Under the pieces are notes generated by a model. That model was not told where the DNA came from and did no database searches. It was given only the letters and a program-made list of their open reading frames with translations. A DNA stretch of 40,667 nt from Halopseudomonas aestusnigri (GTDB taxonomy: Bacteria; Pseudomonadota; Gammaproteobacteria; Pseudomonadales; Pseudomonadaceae), in contig NZ_NBYK01000013.1 in assembly GCF_002197985.1 (NCBI RefSeq), positions 1-40,667 of the forward strand, written 5' to 3'. This document shows, piece by piece, positions 1-8,249 of this stretch. The stretch's first letter is position 1, and each line of letters begins with the position of its first letter. Position numbers and translations under genes: made by a program.

Positions 1-206
1 CCCAAAGAAGACCTTGGCAGACTACTGGGGCCAGGGACGGACAGTGCTGCCAACGCAGGTCTCGTAGCCGTTGGCCAAACTATGGGTTCATGCACACTAT
101 TCTCCCCGAATATCTCTCGCAAAGATTCGCTGCGCATTTGTCGCACATCAGCCAAGCATGCGTGCAAGTTGCTAGACTCCAGCTGTTCATGTGCAGGAGA
201 GTCGGA

Positions 207-1283
207 ATGAAAGCCAAATCCAAAACCTTATTGGATGTCATCATCATCGGTGGCGGACAGGCGGGTCTGGCTACGGCGTACTTCCTGCGACGTACCGGCT
301 TGTCGTATCTGATTCTCGATGCTGAAGACGGACCAGGGGGCGCCTGGCGGCACGGCTGGAACTCGCTGCGGCTGTTCTCTCCCGCCACCTGGAGTTCCAT
401 CGCCGGCTGGATGATGCCGCCGGTAGCGGACGGCTATCCTGCCCGCGACCACGTGATCGACTACCTGAGCCGCTACGAGGAGCGCTACCAGTTTCCGCTT
501 CAGCGCCCAGTGCGTGTCACTGCAATAGAGCGTATTGAGGGAGGGCTGCGCGTGCGCGCCGGGCAGCAGCACTGGCAGGCCAGAGCCGTGGTCAGCACCA
601 CTGGCACCTGGAGCAACCCCTATATTCCCGTCTATCCCGACGCCGAGTCGTTTCAGGGCCAGCAACTGCATTCGGCCCACTATGTCGAGGCCCAGCCCTT
701 TGCCGGCAAGCGCGTACTGGTTGTGGGCGGCGGCAACTCCGGCGCACAGATTCTTGCCGAGGTCTCCAAAGTGGCAGACTCCACCTGGGTGACCGCTACC
801 GAGCCTCTGTTCCTGCCTGATGACGTTGACGGGCGCGTGCTGTTCGAACGCGCAACCGAACGCTGGAAAGCCCAGCAGGAAGGCCGCGCCATCGATAAGC
901 CGGTGGGTGGCCTGGGTGATGTAGTGATGGTCCCGCCTGTGGTCGAAGCGCGTGAACGCGGCGTTTTGCACGCGGTGCGCCCATTCACTCACTTCACCCG
1001 CAACGGTGTGGTGTGGCCCGATGGTTCCGAGACCGAGGTCGATGCCGTGATCTGGTGCACCGGTTTCAGGCCCGCATTGGGCCACTTGGCGAGTCTGGGG
1101 CTCATCAACGATGAGGGCCGCGTCGAGGTTCAGGGCACCCGCGCCACCCACGAACCCAGGCTATGGCTGGTGGGCTATGGCGAGTGGACCGGGCTGGCTT
1201 CCGCAACTCTGATCGGCGTCACGCGCAACGCCCGCAGCACGACCACCGAGATAGCGCAGTTTCTGGCTGACAAAGAGAACTGA
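207..1283 (+). CDS. arsO: ArsO-type NAD(P)H-dependent flavoprotein monooxygenase
   Basis: This 358-residue protein is a single-component FAD and NAD(P)H monooxygenase. The FAD-binding Rossmann motif GGGQAG lies near residues 14-19, and the NAD(P)H-binding motif GGGNSG lies near 175. The C-terminal signature IWCTGFRP is typical of this family. The overall pattern, including [23 protein letters not shown] and [10 protein letters not shown], resembles ArsO proteins found in arsenic-resistance clusters; this match is from memory, not a search. I chose ATG 207 because AGGAGA lies just upstream and the Rossmann fold begins a few residues later. The frame is open to ATG 90, but that extension does not look like this family. 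No other ars gene is visible, although the operon could lie to the left of the window. A generic flavin monooxygenase acting on another substrate is the alternative. Confidence 0.82.
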   Translation: MKAKSKTLLDVIIIGGGQAGLATAYFLRRTGLSYLILDAEDGPGGAWRHGWNSLRLFSPATWSSIAGWMMPPVADGYPARDHVIDYLSRYEERYQFPLQRPVRVTAIERIEGGLRVRAGQQHWQARAVVSTTGTWSNPYIPVYPDAESFQGQQLHSAHYVEAQPFAGKRVLVVGGGNSGAQILAEVSKVADSTWVTATEPLFLPDDVDGRVLFERATERWKAQQEGRAIDKPVGGLGDVVMVPPVVEARERGVLHAVRPFTHFTRNGVVWPDGSETEVDAVIWCTGFRPALGHLASLGLINDEGRVEVQGTRATHEPRLWLVGYGEWTGLASATLIGVTRNARSTTTEIAQFLADKEN

Positions 1284-1426
1284 GAACAAGCTCTTGTTAG
1301 GAACCCAAGTGCGCAAGAACGCTGAGCCGGCAACACTCAGCGCCGCGCTAACTGCCCCCTCCCCCACACTGGCAAAACTGCTGCTACTATCGCCCCAACA
1401 AGCAGCCAGCCCCTGACAGACCGAGA

Positions 1427-2353
1427 GTGCGGCCCGTGGACCAATTGAATCTTCGCCATTTGCAGTATTTCTGGATGATTGCCCGAACGGGGTCGATTGT
1501 GCGGGCGGCGGAGAGTCTTGATCTGTCGCCGCAGACCCTGAGCGGTCAGTTGGCAACGCTGGAGGCGTCGCTGGGTGGTGCGCTGTTCAAGCGGGCCAAC
1601 CGCTCGCTGCAGCTGACCGACTTTGGCAAGACGGTGTTTTCCTATGCCGACGACATTTTCCAGTCGGTGCAGTCGTTGACCGAGGTTCTGCAGCAGCCGC
1701 CGGAAAATCGCCCGTTGACGCTGGCTATCGGCATCGCCGCCTCGATTCACAAACTGATCGCCTACCATTTGACCGAGCCTGCGCTGTCGCAGCCGCGGCC
1801 GGTGCATCTGGTCTGCCAGACCGGGGAGACGGGGCAGTTGCTGCGCCAGCTCGGCCAACGGGAGCTGGATATTCTGCTGACCGACCGCCAGCCCGACTTC
1901 AAAGACGCCGGCCAGTTTCGCGCCACGCGGCTGGCCAGTTCGTCCATATCCCTGTTTGCCACCCCGGAGCTGGCCGCGCGGCTCAGGCCCGGCTTTCCCT
2001 TAAGTCTGGACCGCCAGCCCTTTCTGACGACCTCTCTCAATGCGCCCTATATCAACGAGCTGATGAACTGGTTTGCAGCCAAGCGGATCCGCATCAATGT
2101 GGTGGCCGAGGTCGACGACAGTGCGTTGATCAAGGTATTCGGCCGTCAGGGGCTGGGCTATTTTGCGGCCCCGACGGTGATTCACGATGAGGTATGTCGC
2201 CAATACGAAGTGGAGTGTATCGGCTCGATTGGCGAGGTCAGGGAGACGCTATACGCCGTCACCCGCGCGCGCTCCAGCGGCAACCCGGCCATTGAGGCAC
2301 TGTTGAAGTCTCGGCCCGAGCTGGACGACAGCATCGAAAAAATCGAACTATAA
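1427..2353 (+). CDS. LysR-family transcriptional regulator, NhaR-like
   Basis: A 308-residue LysR-type DNA-binding regulator. The N-terminal winged helix-turn-helix covers about residues 7-65; LRHLQYFWMIARTGSIVRAA and LSPQTLSGQLATLE closely follow the NhaR subfamily, which responds to sodium or pH stress in enterobacteria. The remainder is the LysR effector-binding domain. The start is a GTG at 1427; a second GTG at 1436 is equally possible because only a weak purine-rich stretch (GAGAG) precedes either. The gene lies 143 bases after the monooxygenase on the same strand, and a small unknown gene follows 75 bases later. No Na+/H+ antiporter is nearby, so the target is unknown and the NhaR label describes sequence type only. 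Confidence 0.88.
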   Translation: MRPVDQLNLRHLQYFWMIARTGSIVRAAESLDLSPQTLSGQLATLEASLGGALFKRANRSLQLTDFGKTVFSYADDIFQSVQSLTEVLQQPPENRPLTLAIGIAASIHKLIAYHLTEPALSQPRPVHLVCQTGETGQLLRQLGQRELDILLTDRQPDFKDAGQFRATRLASSSISLFATPELAARLRPGFPLSLDRQPFLTTSLNAPYINELMNWFAAKRIRINVVAEVDDSALIKVFGRQGLGYFAAPTVIHDEVCRQYEVECIGSIGEVRETLYAVTRARSSGNPAIEALLKSRPELDDSIEKIEL

Positions 2354-2428
2354 ATTCCAAATAGATCGATTTATAAAGACCCTCATTTAGCTGACCCTGA
2401 ATCCGTCAAAACTGTTCGGAGACAGGTC

Positions 2429-2782
2429 ATGAAAACCATCCATCAGTATCAACTGGCCAATGACAAGCAAGTGACCAGCCTGGCCCTGCGCGAGGGGTTC
2501 CGGATCGTGCGCTGCGAGTATGTGGTTGCCCAGAAACGCGTATACCTGTGGGTCGAAGAGCCGCTGAAGATCGACCTGCCGGTAAGCGAGCATCAGTTCA
2601 TGGTGGTTGGCTCGGGTGTGCCGGTGCCGGTTAGCCATTGCTACGTAGACACGGCCGTTGATCCCTTTGGCCCGGAGGCCTTCCATGTCTATCAGGTGGT
2701 GAACAATGCTGCCAGCGCAACGGACGAGGAGCGCTCGGTGCACAGACCGCCTGCAGAGAGCGCACTCAGGCTCAGCGCCTGA
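2429..2782 (+). CDS. small conserved hypothetical protein (possible DUF7352-like)
   Basis: A 117-residue soluble protein with no signal peptide or membrane segment. Residues 1-92 look like a compact beta-rich domain (MKTIHQYQL, ALREGFRIVRCEY, FMVVGSGVPVP). The pattern of a short lysine start, then 'LREGFRIVRCEY', then 'FMVVGSGVPVP' recalls the DUF7352 family, in which small beta proteins carry 'GAxVLHV' and 'FxVxGTGxP' segments; this is a tentative recollection. The last 25 residues are low complexity and probably disordered. The ATG is preceded by GGAGACAG. An intrinsic terminator follows the stop by about 20 bases, so the gene ends its transcription unit, possibly shared with the LysR gene upstream. 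Function is unknown. Confidence 0.75.
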   Translation: MKTIHQYQLANDKQVTSLALREGFRIVRCEYVVAQKRVYLWVEEPLKIDLPVSEHQFMVVGSGVPVPVSHCYVDTAVDPFGPEAFHVYQVVNNAASATDEERSVHRPPAESALRLSA

Positions 2783-2801
2783 AGCCTGAAACTCACCGAC
2801 C

Positions 2802-2827
2802 AGAGCCCCGCACAGGGGCTCTTTTTT
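2802..2827 (+). terminator. Rho-independent terminator
   Basis: A perfect 8-bp stem, AGAGCCCC (2802-2809) with GGGGCTCT (2815-2822), encloses a 5-base loop and runs into six Ts. It closes the transcription unit of the small hypothetical gene and separates it from the SbtA-family gene. Confidence 0.92.
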
Positions 2828-2867
2828 GGCCTACGCTTTTTAATCAAGCCCCTGCGGAACGTGCTTC

Positions 2868-3818
2868 ATGCCCGATATCATCGTCATGTTTTTCATTCTC
2901 GGTCTGATCGCCGGCTCCCTGCGCTCGGACCTTGCCATCCCCAAGGCGGTCTACGACATCCTGTCGCTGCTGCTGATGCTGACCATCGGCCTGAAGGGTG
3001 GCATGGCCCTGCACGGCAACCTGCACTGGTCGCTGCTGGGGGAAGTGCTTGCCGTTACCGCGCTGGGCTTTCTGATTCCCTTGCTGCTGTACCCATTGCT
3101 GCGCTATCTGGTGCGCCTGAACGGGGCGGATGCGGCCAGTTTCTGCGCCCACTACGGCTCGGTAAGCGCCGGTACCTTTGCGGTGGCGCTAGCCTGGACC
3201 GAGTCACGCGGAATGATGGTCAGCGGGCAGGTCACGCTGTATCTGGTGCTGCTGGAGCTGCCCGCAATTATCACCGGGCTGTGGCTGTATCGCCGACTCG
3301 GTAGCCCATCCGGCCCGGCCCAAACGGTTGCGAGTACGCCGCTCTGGCAGGAGACGCTGACCAACCGCAGCGTAATTCTGCTGGTGGGCGGTGTGGTGAT
3401 TGGCCTGCTGTACGGCAAGCAAGGCGGCAGCCAGGTCACTGGCGCGCTGACCAGCGGATTTTCCCTGATTCTTGCGCTGTTCTTGCTGGAAATGGGTCTG
3501 GTAGCTGCAGAAACCCTGCGCAAGGTCCGACTGCAGCACTGGCGGGTTATCGCCTTTGCCCTGTGCATGCCCACACTGCTGAGCTTGCCGGGCATGGCGA
3601 CCGGGCTGCTGCTGGGGCTGGCTCCGGGCACGACGGTAATCCTCGCGACCCTGACCGCCAGCGCCTCCTACATCGCCGCTCCGGTCGCGGTGCGCCACGC
3701 CATTGAAGAGGCCGACATCGGGCTGGTAATGCTAGCCTCGCTGGGCGTCACCTTCCCGTTCAACGTGCTGGTGGGCATTGAGCTGTACGCTAGCATCCTG
3801 CAGCGGCTGACCGGCTAA
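2868..3818 (+). CDS. SbtA-family sodium-dependent bicarbonate transporter
   Basis: A 316-residue inner-membrane protein made almost entirely of hydrophobic helices, about ten in two halves. The family hallmark is visible in the second half: a glycine/alanine-rich segment reading TASASYIAAPVAVRHAIEEAD near residues 264-284, close to the SASYIAAPAAVR signature of the SbtA/DUF897 family. In cyanobacteria SbtA imports bicarbonate with sodium; proteobacterial members are common, but their substrate is less certain. A duplicated-domain pattern is suggested by the short polar linker near residues 144-163. No SbtB-type PII regulator gene is adjacent. The gene stands alone after a strong terminator; GCGGAACG upstream of the ATG is a weak ribosome-binding site. 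The ion specificity is inferred from family membership only. Confidence 0.85.
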   Translation: MPDIIVMFFILGLIAGSLRSDLAIPKAVYDILSLLLMLTIGLKGGMALHGNLHWSLLGEVLAVTALGFLIPLLLYPLLRYLVRLNGADAASFCAHYGSVSAGTFAVALAWTESRGMMVSGQVTLYLVLLELPAIITGLWLYRRLGSPSGPAQTVASTPLWQETLTNRSVILLVGGVVIGLLYGKQGGSQVTGALTSGFSLILALFLLEMGLVAAETLRKVRLQHWRVIAFALCMPTLLSLPGMATGLLLGLAPGTTVILATLTASASYIAAPVAVRHAIEEADIGLVMLASLGVTFPFNVLVGIELYASILQRLTG

Positions 3819-3829
3819 CGGCTCAATGT

Positions 3830-3853
3830 ACGGGCAGCCCGGAGGCTGCCCGT
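3830..3853. terminator. hairpin after SbtA-family gene, no T-run
   Basis: A 10-bp perfect inverted repeat, ACGGGCAGCC (3830-3839) with GGCTGCCCGT (3844-3853), has a CGGA loop and begins 11 bases after the stop codon. No T-tract follows, so it could be an RNA-stabilising 3' hairpin rather than an intrinsic terminator. Confidence 0.5.
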
Positions 3854-3932
3854 GACAGCGGCTGCCGGAGCACCGATACTGCGCGCAACAGAATCCACAT
3901 CAACAGCTGGATGACCCGCGGAGGACAACACC

Positions 3933-4427
3933 CTGGCAACCCTGAAATACCTCGCGGGCTACAGCCCCGATCTGCGCCAGCAGGTCCAGCAGTTGATCGA
4001 TCGTGGCCAGCTCGGCGCCTGGCTTGAGCAACGTTACCCTCCCGGCGAGCAGCATTCGATCCAGACCGACGCGGCACTCTACGACTACACCCAGCGCCTC
4101 AAGCAGCAGCACATGCGCAGTAGCGGGCCGATCAGCAAGGTGTTGTTCGATACCCGCATGCACGTGATCGACAATGCGCTGGGGCAACACCAGTTTGTCA
4201 GCCGGGTGCAGGGCGGCAAGTTGAAGAGCAAGAACGCGATCAAGATCTCGGCCATCCTCAAGAGCCTGCCCGAGCCGCTGCTGCGCATGGTGGTGGTGCA
4301 CGAGCTGGCGCACCTGCGCGAAAAGGAACACAACAAGGCGTTCTACCAGCTGTGCCGGCACATGGAGCCGGACTATCACCAGCTGGAGCTGGACCTGCGG
4401 CTGTTCCTGACCCTGCGAGACGGCTAG
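3933..4427 (+). CDS. YgjP-like M48-type metal-dependent protease, apparent CTG start
   Basis: A 164-residue zinc metallopeptidase of the YgjP/WLM-like group. The metal-binding helix HELAHLREKEH is at about residues 122-132, followed by AFYQLCRHMEPDYHQLELDLRLFL, strongly like Pseudomonas homologues as I remember them. Those homologues begin M-x-x-LKYLxGY. Here the matching reading LATLKYLAGYSPDLRQQVQQ starts at a CTG (3933), 8 bases after GGAGG (3920-3924). Between the in-frame TGA at 3912 and the first ATG at 3993 there is no ATG, GTG or TTG in frame. Starting at ATG 3993 would remove 20 conserved-looking residues and leave no good ribosome-binding site. Non-canonical CTG initiation or a base error is therefore likely. 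Its stop codon overlaps the convergent gene's stop within one CTAG. Confidence 0.85.
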   Translation: MATLKYLAGYSPDLRQQVQQLIDRGQLGAWLEQRYPPGEQHSIQTDAALYDYTQRLKQQHMRSSGPISKVLFDTRMHVIDNALGQHQFVSRVQGGKLKSKNAIKISAILKSLPEPLLRMVVVHELAHLREKEHNKAFYQLCRHMEPDYHQLELDLRLFLTLRDG

Positions 4428-4921
4428 CGCGTTTGCGGGTTGGCGTGCAGCCAGGCGGCCAACTCGGCAACGGCCTGGGGCGCCGTTCTGCTGGCACCGA
4501 CCCAGCTGCAGGCCAGCATCAGGTTGCGCGGCAGGCCGAAGTTCTCGACCACAAAGCCGTCCGGACACAGCCCCTGCTCATCACGCGGCAGTTGCTCGAT
4601 CATAGGCTGTTGATCGGGGAAGTACGCCCACACCGGTTTGCCCAGCGCACAGGCAAAGCCCACTTCGAAGACGGTGCCGGAATCCGGCTCGTTACCGCGA
4701 AAGTGGCCCAGATTGGCCAGCACCGCGTCGGCGCGGCGCAGGCTGTCGAGGTTGGCCTGACAGATCCAGCCAGCCGGATCGATCAGCCCCTCCGGCAGAG
4801 CCGCATCCAGCGGATAGAGCCCTTCCAGCCCATGCGTGGCGCACAGCGCCTTGAGATACTCGCCACGCGCCAGGGCGTCGGGATAGAACACGTCAAAACC
4901 GGCCAGATATACCGATGGCAC
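4424..4921 (-). CDS. nucleoside 2-deoxyribosyltransferase family protein
   Basis: A 165-residue cytosolic protein of the nucleoside 2-deoxyribosyltransferase family, which moves deoxyribose between nucleobases or hydrolyses (deoxy)nucleotides. VYLAGFDVFYPDA opens the Rossmann-like fold, DAVLANLGHFRGNEPDSGT forms the active-site loop, and the likely nucleophile is the glutamate in GTVFEVGFACALGKPVW. I chose the GTG at 4921 because AGGAGA lies 6 bases upstream and homologues begin close to 'VYLAG'; a TTG at 4948 would add nine unlikely residues. It is the last gene of the molybdenum hydroxylase operon, 19 bases after the MobA-like gene. Its link to that operon is unexplained: it could recycle nucleobases or simply be co-transcribed. 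Confidence 0.85.
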   Translation of the reverse strand: MPSVYLAGFDVFYPDALARGEYLKALCATHGLEGLYPLDAALPEGLIDPAGWICQANLDSLRRADAVLANLGHFRGNEPDSGTVFEVGFACALGKPVWAYFPDQQPMIEQLPRDEQGLCPDGFVVENFGLPRNLMLACSWVGASRTAPQAVAELAAWLHANPQTR

Positions 4922-4940
4922 CGGGGATCTCCTGCGTGGA

Positions 4941-5525
4941 TCAGACAAGCGGATTCAGCGTGGCAAGGTCTGCGGCCTGGTCCAGATCGAGACAGACACC
5001 GGCATCCTCCACCGCCAGCACCTTAACGCAATCGGCATGGGTGCGCACAATCTCGCGTCCGCCGCGATCACCACTGAGGGTCATCAGCTGCGGCCAGAAG
5101 CGCCGCCCGAACAACACCGGATGACCGCGCTGGCCCTGCCAGCTCGGCAGCACAATATCCTCCGGACCACACCGCTGCGCCAACGCTTGCAGGGTGGTCG
5201 GCTGGATACACGGCATGTCGGCGAGCAGCACGGCGATGGCATCCGCATCACCATGCCGCAGATGTTCAATACCCAGTACCAGTGAACTGGCCATGCCCTG
5301 CGCACTGCGCGGATTGAACAGCACGTCGACCGCCTCCGGCAGCGCCAGCGCTTGCGGGTCATCATCGCTGCGCAGCACCAGAGTTACCGCGCCGAAGGCC
5401 GCCAGTGCGTTCTCCAGTGCACGATTGAGTACCGTCTGGCCGCTGGCCAGACGTGCCTGCCGTTTGTCGCCGCCGAAGCGCCGGGAGAACCCGGCGCCAA
5501 GCATCAGGGCGGCAACCCCTGGCAT
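4941..5525 (-). CDS. MobA/MocA-like molybdenum cofactor nucleotidyltransferase
   Basis: A 194-residue NTP-transferase. The N-terminal nucleotide-binding loop LMLGAGFSRRFGGDKR (about residues 7-22) is a variant of the LAGGxSxRxGxxK motif of MobA/MocA enzymes. LLADMPCIQPTTL carries the metal-binding aspartate, and RGHPVLFGRRFWPQL matches the GHPV segment. Proteins of this type attach CMP (MocA) or GMP (MobA) to molybdopterin. Because the operon encodes a xanthine-oxidase-family enzyme, which uses the cytosine dinucleotide form, a MocA role is the better guess. The ATG at 5525 overlaps the preceding stop as TGATG, implying translational coupling. An upstream in-frame extension to 5645 is just the neighbour's sequence read in another frame. 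Confidence 0.85.
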   Translation of the reverse strand: MPGVAALMLGAGFSRRFGGDKRQARLASGQTVLNRALENALAAFGAVTLVLRSDDDPQALALPEAVDVLFNPRSAQGMASSLVLGIEHLRHGDADAIAVLLADMPCIQPTTLQALAQRCGPEDIVLPSWQGQRGHPVLFGRRFWPQLMTLSGDRGGREIVRTHADCVKVLAVEDAGVCLDLDQAADLATLNPLV

Positions 5526-5818
5526 CAGGCCTTGGCGTCCAGCAGCATCACTTCGCGCTCGGCAATCAGGCCTGCCAGCGCCTTGCCCATTGCCTGATAG
5601 TGCGGCGCCTGACGGTGCGCTTCGATGGCCTCCATCCCGGCCCACTGCTCAACAAACACGAAGCGACTGGCATCGCTGCGGTCGTGGTGCAGCACATAAC
5701 CTCGGCAACCGGCCTCGGCGCGCGACGGCTCGACCGCGTCGGCAAGGATGGCTGCGACCTGTTCGGCTGCGCCAGGAACGGCGCGCAGCACCGCTACGAC
5801 GGTAATGATTTCGGACAT
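5525..5818 (-). CDS. antibiotic biosynthesis monooxygenase (ABM/YgiN-like) domain protein
   Basis: A 97-residue ferredoxin-like-fold protein with one ABM domain. ITVVAVLRAVPGAAEQVAAIL and FVFVEQWAGMEAIEAHRQAPHYQAM are typical of the putative quinol monooxygenase/YgiN group, which are usually homodimers without a bound cofactor. The ATG directly abuts the TAA of the XdhC-like gene (TAAATG), and its own TGA overlaps the ATG of the MobA-like gene by one base, so translation is probably coupled through all three. Its presence inside a molybdenum hydroxylase operon hints that it modifies the oxidised product or a quinone, but this is inference; the fold alone does not define a substrate. Confidence 0.85.
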   Translation of the reverse strand: MSEIITVVAVLRAVPGAAEQVAAILADAVEPSRAEAGCRGYVLHHDRSDASRFVFVEQWAGMEAIEAHRQAPHYQAMGKALAGLIAEREVMLLDAKA

Positions 5819-6994
5819 TTAGTTGCTCTCGATAGTGGAGGGTGCTGGCAAATCCTGCTCGCACCCGTCATGGATATGAATTGCAGAAGGTTCGTGGATG
5901 GCAGACCGCCGCTGCTGCAGCTGGCCACCGGCGCGTTCGTTGAGTACTGCTGTGATCTCGCCCAGAATCGCCAGCGCGACGGCTTCCGGGGTATCGCCCC
6001 CCAGGTCGAGACCGACCGGGTAATGCAGCCGCTCGACGCCCGGCAAGTTGGCTTGCGCCATGCCGGCCAGCAGCCGCTCGGTGCGCTCACGCGGTCCGAG
6101 CTGGCCGATGTAGCACGCCGACGACGCCAGCGCCTGCGCCAGCCACCAGGCATCCTGCTGCAGACTGTGGGTCATGACCACTACCGCCGCGTCGGCCAGC
6201 AAATCCTTCAGTGCGAAGCTGTTGTCCAACTGCCCGAGCAACACCGCATCGGCCTCCGGAAAGCGACTGCCCCGGGCAAAGTGCGCCCGACTGTCAATCA
6301 CCGTCACATGCAGGCCCTGCAGTTTGGCCATCCGCACCAGCGGCTGGGCATCGTGCCCGCCACCGAAAATCACCAGCCGCTGCGCCGGGCGCAGGTGCTC
6401 GATCAGCACCTCAACCGCGCCACCGGGCTGAAGAAAGCGATGCAACGCAGCACGCCGGGCAGAGCGCGCCAGGCGCAGCAGTGGCAGCAACGGCGCCGAC
6501 CAGGCATCGGGCAGGCAGCCCTGCAGCTGATCATCGGCAGTCAGAAGCAGTCGCTGCCCGAGCAAATCAGGCTGTGATGCGCTGACGACGGTCGCCACAC
6601 TGAGTCCAACTGCGCCATTGATCAGCGCCCGGCAGCCATCCAGCAACAGCTGACAGGCCGCGGAATCGACACGCTCGAACAGCAGGTGCACGGTACCGTT
6701 GCAGCCGAGGCCAAAACGCACTGCCGCATCGCCATCTTCATCCTCTTCGGCGGTGCTGTAGCTGCGCAGCGCCGGCCCGCGTTCGGTCAACCAGCGCGCC
6801 GTGCGCGCCACCTCGGTTTCCAGGCAGCCGCCGCTGACTGTTCCCTCGGTCTGCCCCAGGGGGTTGATCAGCATCCGCGCGCCGGGGCGGCGATAGGCCG
6901 AGCCCTCGACCTTGACCACCGTTGCCAGCACCGCATCGTCGCCTTGCAGGGCGGCCTCATCGACCGCCTTGAGCAGCTGTTCCACTGCAGACAT
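5819..6994 (-). CDS. XdhC/CoxI-family molybdenum enzyme maturation chaperone
   Basis: A 391-residue cytosolic protein. The N-terminal XdhC_CoxI domain includes VLATVVKVEGSAYRRPGARM and GTVSGGCLETEV (residues about 21-70). A central variable region follows, then an XdhC Rossmann domain starting at LVIFGGGHDAQPLVRMAKLQG near residue 206 and containing VMTHSLQQDAWWL and YIGQLGPRERTERLL. XdhC proteins bind molybdenum cofactor, promote its sulfuration and load it into xanthine-dehydrogenase-family enzymes, which fits the operon. I chose ATG 6994, preceded by GGGAGG; the longer frame to 7123 only extends into the cytochrome gene. The spacing from the cytochrome stop is 19 bases. The last 30 residues are low complexity and histidine-containing (HIHDG). 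Confidence 0.9.
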   Translation of the reverse strand: MSAVEQLLKAVDEAALQGDDAVLATVVKVEGSAYRRPGARMLINPLGQTEGTVSGGCLETEVARTARWLTERGPALRSYSTAEEDEDGDAAVRFGLGCNGTVHLLFERVDSAACQLLLDGCRALINGAVGLSVATVVSASQPDLLGQRLLLTADDQLQGCLPDAWSAPLLPLLRLARSARRAALHRFLQPGGAVEVLIEHLRPAQRLVIFGGGHDAQPLVRMAKLQGLHVTVIDSRAHFARGSRFPEADAVLLGQLDNSFALKDLLADAAVVVMTHSLQQDAWWLAQALASSACYIGQLGPRERTERLLAGMAQANLPGVERLHYPVGLDLGGDTPEAVALAILGEITAVLNERAGGQLQQRRSAIHEPSAIHIHDGCEQDLPAPSTIESN

Positions 6995-7013
6995 CACACC
7001 TCCCGCTGTCGGC

Positions 7014-8237
7014 TCAGTGGCCGGTGTTACCGCGCTTGGCCGCAACATCCTCAGCACTGAGGCTGCCGCCACTCTGACCGAAGTGCTGCAGCACGAAGCT
7101 GCCGACCGCAGCCAGTTCGGCATCCTGATAGCCCGCAGCGAAGGATGGCATCTGCTGGTCTACCCGTGCGCCCGGGCCGCCGTGACCGCGCAGCAGGATA
7201 CCCAGCAGGTTGGTGCCGGCCGGATCATTGACGGTTTTCAGACCGCCGAGCGCGGCAATCGGCGACTGGGTGCCGCTGCCGTCCCAGGCATGACAACCGG
7301 CGCAGTTGCCGGCAAACAGCTTGCTGCCGAGCGCACCATCGGCCACCGGGGTCGCATCCGGCACCACCTCGGGCCGGGCGATGCCGGCGGCCTGCGCCGG
7401 GGTGCCGAGCAGGTAGGTCGCGATGGCAGACAAGTCGTCCGGGGTCAGATGACGCAGGCTGTGATTGACAACATCACCCATCGGCCCGCTGGCCACGCCC
7501 TTGCCCGGGGCATACCCCTTGCTGAAATAACTGACCAGTTCGGCCGGCGACCAGGCACCGATGCCATAGGTCTCGTCCGAACTGATGTTGTAGGCCTGCC
7601 AGCCCTGCACCAGGTTGCCCGCCAGCGGCTGGCTGCTGCTCAGCGCCTGGGCAAAGTTGCGCGGGGTATGGCACTCGCCGCAGTGACCCGGCCCTTCGAC
7701 CAGATAGGCGCCGCGGTTCCACTCCTCGGACTGGTTCGGATCAGGCTTGAAGCGTTCGTTATCGTGAAATACCAGGTTCCAGAAGAACATGCCCCAGCGC
7801 TGGTTGTAGGGGAAACTCAGGGTGTTCTCCGGCACCGTATTGCTGACCGGTTCCAGGCTGAACAGATAGGCCTTGATGGCCTTCACTTCGTCGTCCGGCA
7901 TCAAGGTGTAGGAGGTGTACGGAAAGGCCGGGTAGTAGCGCTTGCCATCCTTGCCGACGCCCTCATGCAGCGCGCCGAGGAAGTCGGCGTCGGTCCAGTC
8001 GCCAATGCCGGTCGCCTTGTCCGGGGTGATATTGGGCGAATACAGCGAGCCAAACGGCAGCTTGAATTCGACGCCCCCGGCGAACGGCTTGCCGCCCGGG
8101 ACAGTGTGGCAGGCCACACAGTCGGCCGCGGCGGCCAGATACTTGCCACGGGCGATCAGCTCATCGTCAGCGGCCTGCACGGACAGCGCCGAGGCAGCCA
8201 GCCCCAGCCCGAGAATCACGGATTTGCTCAGATGCAT
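7014..8237 (-). CDS. periplasmic triheme c-type cytochrome, electron acceptor of the molybdenum hydroxylase
   Basis: A 407-residue secreted cytochrome with three CXXCH heme sites: CVACH near residue 41, CGECH near 187 and CAGCH near 314. An N-terminal signal peptide (KSVILGLGLAASALSVQAAD) has an apparent AxA-type cleavage near residue 23. Three tandem cytochrome c domains of this kind accompany membrane-associated aldehyde and alcohol dehydrogenases and IorAB-like molybdenum hydroxylases, passing electrons to ubiquinol oxidase or terminal oxidases. Met residues such as MPDDEV, MGDVV and MPSF are candidate distal ligands. The gene starts 12 bases after the molybdopterin subunit stops, indicating co-transcription. 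It very likely replaces a FAD subunit as the electron outlet. Confidence 0.93.
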   Translation of the reverse strand: MHLSKSVILGLGLAASALSVQAADDELIARGKYLAAAADCVACHTVPGGKPFAGGVEFKLPFGSLYSPNITPDKATGIGDWTDADFLGALHEGVGKDGKRYYPAFPYTSYTLMPDDEVKAIKAYLFSLEPVSNTVPENTLSFPYNQRWGMFFWNLVFHDNERFKPDPNQSEEWNRGAYLVEGPGHCGECHTPRNFAQALSSSQPLAGNLVQGWQAYNISSDETYGIGAWSPAELVSYFSKGYAPGKGVASGPMGDVVNHSLRHLTPDDLSAIATYLLGTPAQAAGIARPEVVPDATPVADGALGSKLFAGNCAGCHAWDGSGTQSPIAALGGLKTVNDPAGTNLLGILLRGHGGPGARVDQQMPSFAAGYQDAELAAVGSFVLQHFGQSGGSLSAEDVAAKRGNTGH

Positions 8238-8249
8238 GGGTTCAGCTCC

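Noticed and set aside
2..67. Possible C-terminal tail of a gene entering from the left (22 codons ending in TAG)
   Set aside because: Too short to recognise, and all three plus frames are open over part of this stretch, so it cannot be distinguished from intergenic DNA.
1286..1299. AACAAG-CT-CTTGTT palindrome just after the monooxygenase stop
   Set aside because: Short, no T-run, no gene close enough with a promoter to make an operator persuasive; could be chance.
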